From Tritrichomonas musculus (taxonomy: Eukaryota > Parabasalia > Tritrichomonadida > Tritrichomonadidae), in the NCBI GenBank assembly GCA_039105265.1, contig JAPFFF010000092.1, forward strand, positions 28,601 through 92,600: DNA of 64,000 nucleotides. The letters are read 5' to 3'. Both the position numbers and the translations under genes were made by a program. This document shows positions 59,311 to 64,000 of this stretch, piece by piece; position 1 is the first letter of the stretch; every line of letters starts with the position of its first letter. A model generated the notes under the pieces. It was not told the DNA's origin. It ran no database searches and saw only the letters and a list, made by a program, of their open reading frames with translations.

Positions 59311-59392
59311 ATCAATTAACAATTATTTTTTTTGCATTTCTTCCGAAACTCAATTTTTAAAATTTATTTTCAATTTTTTATTTTGTAATCAA

Positions 59393-59854
59393 ATGACAAC
59401 ATCTAACCTTCGAGTATATGAATACATCAATTCATTAATCTCATTATTACCAAATCCAAATGAATATCAAAAATGTGATTTTACATTACTTTGTGAACGA
59501 TTTCCAATTAATATCGGAAAAGGTACTTACCTTGTTCGTGTGTTATACATTTCATTAACCAATTCCGACAAAAAAATCACACGAATTTATCCAAATCAAT
59601 TGAAAGATATGAATCTTGAACATGTAATTCTAACATCAAATCTCCGACGAAGGATTAACATAAATTCTTTTGAAACATTTGTTAATGGTAACACAGATGT
59701 TCAAACATTTAAAGAACATTCGTTTTACAATTATTCAATTGAACGAATTAACAAATCAAATCAAGAAATGATTTTGAAACTTCGTGAGAAATATGAAATA
59801 CCTGAACCACAAATATTTAAAGGAAACCATCAAGATATTGTTCTTGATGAATAA
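59393..59854 (+). CDS. Unrecognised Polinton protein (153 aa)
   Basis: An open frame starting at an ATG 82 bp after the HNH gene, behind a T-rich leader of the shared type. Like the preceding gene it begins with MTT, followed by a helical segment (VYEYINSLISLLPNPNEY). The middle is beta-rich and basic (VILTSNLRRRININSFETFV), and the C-terminus is charged. No motif was recognised. It could be a relative of the preceding protein's N-terminal part, but the similarity is weak. It ends 90 bp before the oppositely oriented ATPase gene. Confidence 0.65.
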   Translation: MTTSNLRVYEYINSLISLLPNPNEYQKCDFTLLCERFPINIGKGTYLVRVLYISLTNSDKKITRIYPNQLKDMNLEHVILTSNLRRRININSFETFVNGNTDVQTFKEHSFYNYSIERINKSNQEMILKLREKYEIPEPQIFKGNHQDIVLDE

Positions 59855-59875
59855 ATTGAATATTTTTTTGTCTAT

Positions 59876-59893
59876 TTAACAGTTAACTGTTAA
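59876..59893. promoter_or_regulatory. 18-bp perfect palindrome between convergent genes
   Basis: TTAACAGTTAACTGTTAA reads the same on both strands. It lies in the 90-bp gap between the converging genes 59,393-59,854 and 59,945-60,859, where it could form a hairpin in transcripts of both directions or be a protein-binding site. Confidence 0.6.
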
Positions 59894-59944
59894 TTGTGTA
59901 TGGTTCCTAGCGGATTTAGCATAGCCAAAATATTTTTTTTGTAC

Positions 59945-60859
59945 TTACTGGTTGAATCTTATAAATTCAATACTTCCTTCTCGTGTATTCACCAAAACAA
60001 AATCATGATTCTTCATTCGATTATATTGTCTCCACAAATCTTCAAATTCAACTGGCATAACAACTTGTTGATATATGTAATTCAACTTTTGCCTTGAGAA
60101 TCCATTGAAAATAAAGAATGAAGTACAATTATTCTTATAATCTGTTGGAATCGCTTTGAAGAATTGAACGTTCACATAAACGATTGAATGTTTGTGTCTC
60201 AATTGAGTTATATAATTTGTGAAGTAAGCAGATTTTAACAATTTCGATTTAATGAAGTCTTCACACAGAATTATTGTATTTAATGGAACGTTTGGTTTTC
60301 CAAGTTTATTGATATTAAGGAATTGAAACATTTTTTCTAGTTTATCTTCATTAATTGTAATCCTCCCAACACTTGTATATCTGACGTATAATTCCTTCCA
60401 TAAATCCAATTCTTTTAAATAAGCTTCAGCATTTGTGTCGGAAACAACTTTCACAGGTAAATTTATCAATTCGCGTTGAGCTTCAAATGTAGAATCATTT
60501 ATAACTCCATTCTTGCTAATATACACAATTTGATGTACATTTGACTCCTTCAATCGAGATATTTGAATTATATCTCTTAATACAATGTGTGATTTACCTT
60601 TACCCTGTGCTCCAACAATAATGTTTAGAGAATTATAATTAGCATAGATTCCAGGACCAATTGGACGAATAGATTCTGACATTATTTTTGATTCATTTTT
60701 TTTGTACGCTCGATTCATTTCAAAATCAATATCAAAGGGCTTTTCAATCATAATAGGCTTCATAATCATCTTGTGTTCTTCGAATGACTCAAAGTCATCA
60801 TCATAGTCAGAAGTATCTGAAAAAAATATTGTTTTGTAATCAAATTTGCTGGGTTTCAT
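59945..60859 (-). CDS. Packaging ATPase, A32/FtsK-HerA type (304 aa)
   Basis: It is expected to drive genome packaging into the capsid. Walker A is NIIVGAQGKGKS (residues 79-90) and Walker B is NTIILCED (194-201), with a plausible sensor region at YFTNYITQLRHKHSIVYVNV after it. The acidic N-terminal 80 residues are not conserved. Length fits Polinton and virophage ATPases. It is transcribed leftward, convergent with the plus-strand genes, and the upstream neighbour at 60,863-60,994 on the same strand ends 3 bp from its start. Confidence 0.85.
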   Translation of the reverse strand: MKPSKFDYKTIFFSDTSDYDDDFESFEEHKMIMKPIMIEKPFDIDFEMNRAYKKNESKIMSESIRPIGPGIYANYNSLNIIVGAQGKGKSHIVLRDIIQISRLKESNVHQIVYISKNGVINDSTFEAQRELINLPVKVVSDTNAEAYLKELDLWKELYVRYTSVGRITINEDKLEKMFQFLNINKLGKPNVPLNTIILCEDFIKSKLLKSAYFTNYITQLRHKHSIVYVNVQFFKAIPTDYKNNCTSFFIFNGFSRQKLNYIYQQVVMPVEFEDLWRQYNRMKNHDFVLVNTREGSIEFIRFNQ

Positions 60860-60862
60860 TTA

Positions 60863-60994
60863 TTATGAGTAAAGCTTCGAGCGCATCTCCTCTGTGAGTT
60901 CAGGGGGTTCATCTTCTTTGAAAACAGTAATTATTACACACAATTCAATAACATGAACAACCAAAATAGTTCCCAAAAGAATTTCAGTTAACAT
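60863..60994 (-). CDS. Small predicted membrane protein (43 aa)
   Basis: This short frame is well placed. It is on the same strand as the ATPase, starts with MLTEILLGTILVVHVIEL, continues CVIITVFKEDEPPELTEEMR, and stops only 3 bp before the ATPase ATG. Residues 4-26 are a strongly hydrophobic single transmembrane segment followed by a charged, acidic tail. It fills an otherwise empty 150-bp gap between two genes of the same direction. No family was recognised; small membrane proteins are common among capsid-bearing elements. The evidence is position, hydrophobicity pattern and compact spacing. Confidence 0.55.
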   Translation of the reverse strand: MLTEILLGTILVVHVIELCVIITVFKEDEPPELTEEMRSKLYS

Positions 60995-61010
60995 TTTTAA
61001 AAGAATAATT

Positions 61011-61616
61011 TTAATAACAGTATTTTAATGATATGGAGTATTTCACAAACTCGGTGTAAATATTATTATAACAGTATTTCAATTCTTCTGATTTACCATC
61101 TTTGGTAACAATAATTTTGTCAATTTTGATAAATTTTGAAGTAGTTCCCAAACAGCAACCAGGTTCATCATCTTCAATTACAAAATCAACTTTGTCACAA
61201 TCAGTTAACAATTTAATCATATTCATCAAAAGAGATGATTTACAAACAACGTATGAATTGATTTTCAATGGATTTTCAGAATACATTTCGACCAGTAATT
61301 CTAAAAATTTGTTCTTGACAGTCAAATCCTCAATTTCATTTCCCAAATCTGCAATTCCACGGTCTTGGGAAAGATTGCTTGTTGGAGGTTGAAATTGATA
61401 TTGAGAATTCTCCTCCGGTATAGTAAAATTTACGTCCCTAGATTGTGAATTCATTTGGGGAACATTTGGGTAATAAACAGGTTGACTAATTGGTTGACCA
61501 ACCGGTTGTGAATTCGATGGTTTGATTTTGATTTCAACATTAGTTTCTTGGCTCTGTTTTACCGAAGCATCATTTTCAGAACTTAATATTCTTGCTTTCC
61601 GTAATACATTCGACAT
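61011..61616 (-). CDS. Unrecognised Polinton protein (201 aa), proline/glutamine-rich middle
   Basis: I start at the ATG of MSNVLRKARIL; three further codons upstream begin with TTG. Residues 30-90 are low-complexity and polar (repeated QP.SQP words), probably disordered. Residues 95-200 look folded, with a helix (FLELLVEMYSENPLKI) and beta segments containing CDKVDFVIEDDEPGCCLG. No motif was recognised. It is in the minus-strand cluster with the ATPase, so a morphogenesis role is possible but unproven. Confidence 0.6.
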   Translation of the reverse strand: MSNVLRKARILSSENDASVKQSQETNVEIKIKPSNSQPVGQPISQPVYYPNVPQMNSQSRDVNFTIPEENSQYQFQPPTSNLSQDRGIADLGNEIEDLTVKNKFLELLVEMYSENPLKINSYVVCKSSLLMNMIKLLTDCDKVDFVIEDDEPGCCLGTTSKFIKIDKIIVTKDGKSEELKYCYNNIYTEFVKYSISLKYCY

Positions 61617-61653
61617 TGATTTCAATCTAAAAAAACCTTTATTCGTAGATTAC

Positions 61654-61884
61654 TCAATCCTTGTTAGCTAATTCATTCAATTCGTTTTCCAATTTTTTTA
61701 CTTTTTCCTTTAATGAATTAATATCTTCAATTAATGATTCACGAACAGCAAGCCCACTGGAACCAAGCATTCCAGATTTGACATTATTTAGATGTTGCTT
61801 GTAATCATAACATTTTTCTTTGAGGGTTCGTTTGATACGTTTAAGTTCAGGAATCTCCTTCTTATATTCGTTTAATTCAGACAT
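61654..61884 (-). CDS. Small coiled-coil protein (76 aa)
   Basis: It is highly charged. Residues 5-35 (KKEIPELKRIKRTLKEKC) and 50-74 (IEDINSLKEKVKKLENELNE) are predicted coiled coils with heptad leucines. It shares a 15-bp divergent gap with the plus-strand gene at 61,900, implying a very compact bidirectional promoter. The function is unknown. Confidence 0.6.
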   Translation of the reverse strand: MSELNEYKKEIPELKRIKRTLKEKCYDYKQHLNNVKSGMLGSSGLAVRESLIEDINSLKEKVKKLENELNELANKD

Positions 61885-61899
61885 TTAATCGAAGCAAAA

Positions 61900-62166
61900 A
61901 TGTCCTTTCACTCACAAGTGAGTTCAAACTCTACGAGTTACGAACAAAAACGAACCATTCATGATGATAAAAGAATGAATCACTACGATAGATTACAACT
62001 TAAAATGCAAAAAGAACGTACCAGAATTAATTCTGCACCAACTGTTAAGAAATACGAGGATAAAGGAAGTATTCAACATGAACCTCAAGTATCAACAACA
62101 AAAAAATTGAATTTTCACACTTATTCATTAAATCATTCAGTTGTCCCTCGATGCGATAAAATCTAA
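61900..62166 (+). CDS. Small basic protein of unknown function (88 aa)
   Basis: Serine- and lysine-rich (MSFHSQVSSNSTSYEQKRTI), with a central charged helix MNHYDRLQLKMQKERTRI and no recognised motif. It is the only plus-strand gene inside the minus-strand cluster, divergent from 61,884 and convergent with 62,202. Part of the minus strand here is also open, but it lacks coding character. Confidence 0.5.
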   Translation: MSFHSQVSSNSTSYEQKRTIHDDKRMNHYDRLQLKMQKERTRINSAPTVKKYEDKGSIQHEPQVSTTKKLNFHTYSLNHSVVPRCDKI

Positions 62167-62180
62167 AATATTTATATTTT

Positions 62181-62194
62181 AGCTTGAGCAAGCT
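62181..62194. terminator. Short hairpin between convergent genes
   Basis: AGCTTG-AG-CAAGCT is a perfect 6-bp stem in the 35-bp gap between the converging genes ending at 62,166 and 62,202. It parallels the palindrome at 59,876-59,893 in the other convergent gap. Confidence 0.45.
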
Positions 62195-62201
62195 GCGAAA
62201 T

Positions 62202-62663
62202 CTAATCCAACATTTGTTGGTTAATATATTTGGCAATCTGATTTACAGTATTGGTTAATTCAGCAATTTTTTTATCTAATGTTGTGAATTTAAGTTCATA
62301 GCTTTGTTTCAAATCTTTAATCTCGTTATCAAAAGTTGACAAATTTTGTGAGAACATACTTTTGAGATTCTCAATATCTGCTTTAATAACATCTTGTTCA
62401 AGTTCTTTCAATTCATTAGTTTTGACAACTTTCTTTAAAAATATATCTCCCCCAACTCGTTTTGTACCTTCTTTTTGACAATTCTTTTTTGTGATTCTGT
62501 ATTCAACACCATCTGGTGTAACAATTTTGTAAACCCGATTTAGATATTGAGTCGTCTGGTTGTTCATGTCATCTTTGTGTTTCTGATAGTACAGATTGAA
62601 CTCCTCAATTGATTTAAAATTCTTTATTTCAGTAGTTATTTCATTAATTACTTTCAAATCCAT
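62202..62663 (-). CDS. Coiled-coil protein of unknown function (153 aa)
   Basis: The N-terminal 95 residues are mixed, with a small beta-rich part RVYKIVTPDGVEYRITKKNC, and the C-terminal 60 form a long coiled coil (FDNEIKDLKQSYELKF then TTLDKKIAELTNTVNQIA). That arrangement is seen in fibre- or tail-like proteins and in KilA-N-type regulators, so it does not fix a function. It lies 30 bp downstream of 62,694-62,957 in the same direction. Confidence 0.6.
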   Translation of the reverse strand: MDLKVINEITTEIKNFKSIEEFNLYYQKHKDDMNNQTTQYLNRVYKIVTPDGVEYRITKKNCQKEGTKRVGGDIFLKKVVKTNELKELEQDVIKADIENLKSMFSQNLSTFDNEIKDLKQSYELKFTTLDKKIAELTNTVNQIAKYINQQMLD

Positions 62664-62693
62664 TTAAAATAAAAAAATACAATTTAATCATTT

Positions 62694-62957
62694 TCATGCT
62701 ACTTCATCAATTAAACTTTTACCAATTTTAAGACCTTTGTCAGCAAAATTTAATCCTGTATCAATTGCTCTAACAGCATCACCAATAAGAGGTATTCCAC
62801 CCAAAACAGGTTTTACAGCATTAGTTACTCTTTTACCAACTTCAACAACTTTGGGAAGTGCTTTACCAACCTTAGTTGCAACATTCTTTATTGTATTACC
62901 TACAGATTTAAAAGCGTTTTTCATTTTTTTGAAGATTCCGATACCCATTGTTTTCAT
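62694..62957 (-). CDS. Cationic amphipathic protein (87 aa), candidate membrane-active minor virion protein
   Basis: Residues 8-35 (FKKMKNAFKSVGNTIKNVA) form a lysine-rich amphipathic helix, then KALPKVVEVGKRVTNAVKPV, and a hydrophobic glycine-containing stretch GGIPLIGDAVRAIDTGLNFA. The composition (no Cys, many K, V, A, G) resembles membrane-lytic or DNA-condensing minor capsid proteins such as adenovirus pVI or pX by type, not by alignment. It is divergent from the capsid gene at 63,000, sharing a 42-bp gap. Confidence 0.6.
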   Translation of the reverse strand: MKTMGIGIFKKMKNAFKSVGNTIKNVATKVGKALPKVVEVGKRVTNAVKPVLGGIPLIGDAVRAIDTGLNFADKGLKIGKSLIDEVA

Positions 62958-62999
62958 TATGAAAAAAGACCCATAATAGTACTTTTTTTGTTATTCAAA

Positions 63000-64000
63000 A
63001 TGTTGTATCGCAACGAAAGAGCACATAATTACAAAATTGAAGCAGGAAACGTTCTTGATACATTTAATAAGATGCGTGAAATGATTAATACTAATGATGG
63101 TACACGCTCATTTTCATTCAGAACTGTTGATTGTCATGACCAACCTGCACCATTTCATCAAGGACAATATTCTCAAATCAGTTTAACGCATCCAGACCAT
63201 TTCATATCTGATGTTGATAAAGGATTCTTAACATTTCATGTCAAATTGGATTTACAATTGAATACTGATTTAGCTAAATTACAACAAATTGATGACCCAA
63301 ATAACTTCTACAAATTATTCGTCGGACTTAAATCTTCAAATCAATTATTCGACAGATTGGAAATTCTTCATAATAATGTAAATGTTGGATATCAGCAAAA
63401 CGAATGTGTTCGAGAAGGATTTTTATACTCTGCTGTGAAACCAGAAACTGAAAAAAAGCGAAGACGATTTGTTCATTCACTTTGGGAAAACGTTTCAAAT
63501 TATTCACAAACTGTTGCAGGTACTTATGTTAATCTAAATTCATTCAAATCTAATGGTAAATCACAAGTTGAATTTGATTTGAACGTTCCATTTGATGATT
63601 TACTTGCCCTTCAAGCTTTCGATTTATTCCCAAATGGAATCATAGGTGATTTATCAATTCGTTTCCAAGTAACTCCTGCAGGATTAGTTTGGGCAGCAAT
63701 TGACCCTTATACTGTTGCTGAAACAAAGGCTTATCTTGAAGATAATGATTCTGTTACATCTGCTGAATTAGAACGATTGAAAGAAATTAAAGCTCGCGGT
63801 CATTTGAAACATCAATTTACACAAATTGGTAATGAAGCTATTATACCAGGACCTGGAACTCCATCTCCAGACCCATCTCCCGAACCATCTCCTGAACCAA
63901 CTCCAGACCCATCTCCTGAACCAACTCCAACACCTGTTAAATACAAGATTCAATATCGAATTGGTGAACAATGGGATAATGATGATGGAAGTACTGGTTA
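63000..64000 (+). CDS. Probable Polinton major capsid protein, N-terminal 333 aa (cut by window end)
   Basis: Open from the ATG at 63,000 to the end of the window. The first 260 residues are beta-rich with sections typical of a jelly-roll: GFLTFHVKLDLQLN, then LFDRLEILHNNVNVGYQQNE and SQVEFDLNVPFDDLLALQAF, LSIRFQVTPAGLVWAAIDP. Residues 283-312 are a proline-rich linker with PSPDPSPEP repeats, after which a new folded segment begins. Polinton capsid proteins are double jelly-rolls of 500 or more residues, so the rest should lie to the right. The assignment rests on beta pattern, position next to the minor-protein candidate, and company of the packaging ATPase. Confidence 0.6.
   Translation, partial: MLYRNERAHNYKIEAGNVLDTFNKMREMINTNDGTRSFSFRTVDCHDQPAPFHQGQYSQISLTHPDHFISDVDKGFLTFHVKLDLQLNTDLAKLQQIDDPNNFYKLFVGLKSSNQLFDRLEILHNNVNVGYQQNECVREGFLYSAVKPETEKKRRRFVHSLWENVSNYSQTVAGTYVNLNSFKSNGKSQVEFDLNVPFDDLLALQAFDLFPNGIIGDLSIRFQVTPAGLVWAAIDPYTVAETKAYLEDNDSVTSAELERLKEIKARGHLKHQFTQIGNEAIIPGPGTPSPDPSPEPSPEPTPDPSPEPTPTPVKYKIQYRIGEQWDNDDGSTG

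Larger units (their letters stand above)
51912..64000 (+). mobile_element. Polinton/Maverick, left part (at least 12.1 kb, runs off right edge)
   Basis: It is identified by the set of genes: protein-primed family B DNA polymerase, KilA-N protein, HNH protein, FtsK/HerA-type packaging ATPase and a probable major capsid protein. The proposed left end is AGTAGTATATGTATGTGCG at 51,912, since Polintons begin with AG and the ankyrin reading frame ends exactly here. A 6-bp duplication (CTTAAA, 51,906-51,911) would be expected at the far end, outside the window. Integrase and protease genes are not in the visible part and would lie to the right. All recognised genes in view are open and coding-like, so the element looks whole as far as it can be seen and is probably young. 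Confidence 0.9.

Noticed and set aside
63768-63971. Minus-strand W/R-rich frame
   Set aside because: Shadow of the proline-rich linker in the capsid frame.

Overview
The window looks like a repeat-dominated piece of a parabasalid (trichomonad) genome, most likely Tritrichomonas. The basis is sequence style: very AT-rich DNA, three copies of the DUF3447/ankyrin family with the Tritrichomonas-style N-terminal domain (a motif like IFKSNKRILLFL recurs in all three), relics of VWA, ubiquitin-conjugating and TKL-type kinase genes, and a long Polinton/Maverick. No search could be run, so the genus is an inference from recognised family features.

Layout. (1) 1-22,026: about 750 copies of a 23-bp satellite in four blocks. 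Two blocks (1-11,696 and 12,614-13,735) run in one orientation and two (15,930-17,466 and 18,384-21,318) in the other. They are separated by related 0.2-0.9 kb spacers that contain a foldback element with a GC-rich core. The arms face each other around a 1.75-kb unique centre holding a truncated DUF3447 gene. (2) 22,027-36,314: spacer with short tandem repeats, then a DUF3447 gene (23,451-24,656). Its ankyrin part is broken into ten near-identical ankyrin modules separated by blocks of a 25-bp satellite, ending in an intact ankyrin C-terminus (29,739-30,338). A second, opposite-orientation array of the same satellite follows (30,449-36,314). (3) 36,315-43,073: decayed host genes (an unrecognised helical protein with a QTENEK repeat; VWA, UBC and kinase relics) and small inverted-repeat elements. 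(4) 43,074-46,116: a pogo/Tc1-mariner-type DNA transposon with an open transposase, TIRs and a TA duplication; an unoccupied copy of its target lies 0.3 kb away. (5) 46,117-50,242: nested foldback and MITE-like elements in AT-rich DNA. (6) 50,243-51,911: a second DUF3447 gene followed by ankyrin fragments. (7) 51,912-64,000: the left part of a Polinton that runs off the right edge and looks whole as far as it is visible. It encodes protein-primed DNA polymerase with an embedded HNH domain, a KilA-N protein, an HNH protein, a packaging ATPase, a putative small membrane protein of 43 residues, several small unknowns, an amphipathic cationic peptide and the start of a probable major capsid protein.

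How parts relate. The 25-bp satellite appears to have grown out of the linker between ankyrin modules: the second DUF3447 locus still has one or two diverged units at the homologous place. The satellite has a peculiar design in which 22 bases are nearly invariant and three adjacent bases change among about ten words; the 23-bp satellite shows a similar three-base hot spot. In the Polinton, replication genes lie on the plus strand at the left, morphogenesis genes mostly on the minus strand, and a 65-bp tandem array of hairpins with compensating stem changes sits between the KilA-N and HNH genes. These three structures are the best candidates for something undescribed.
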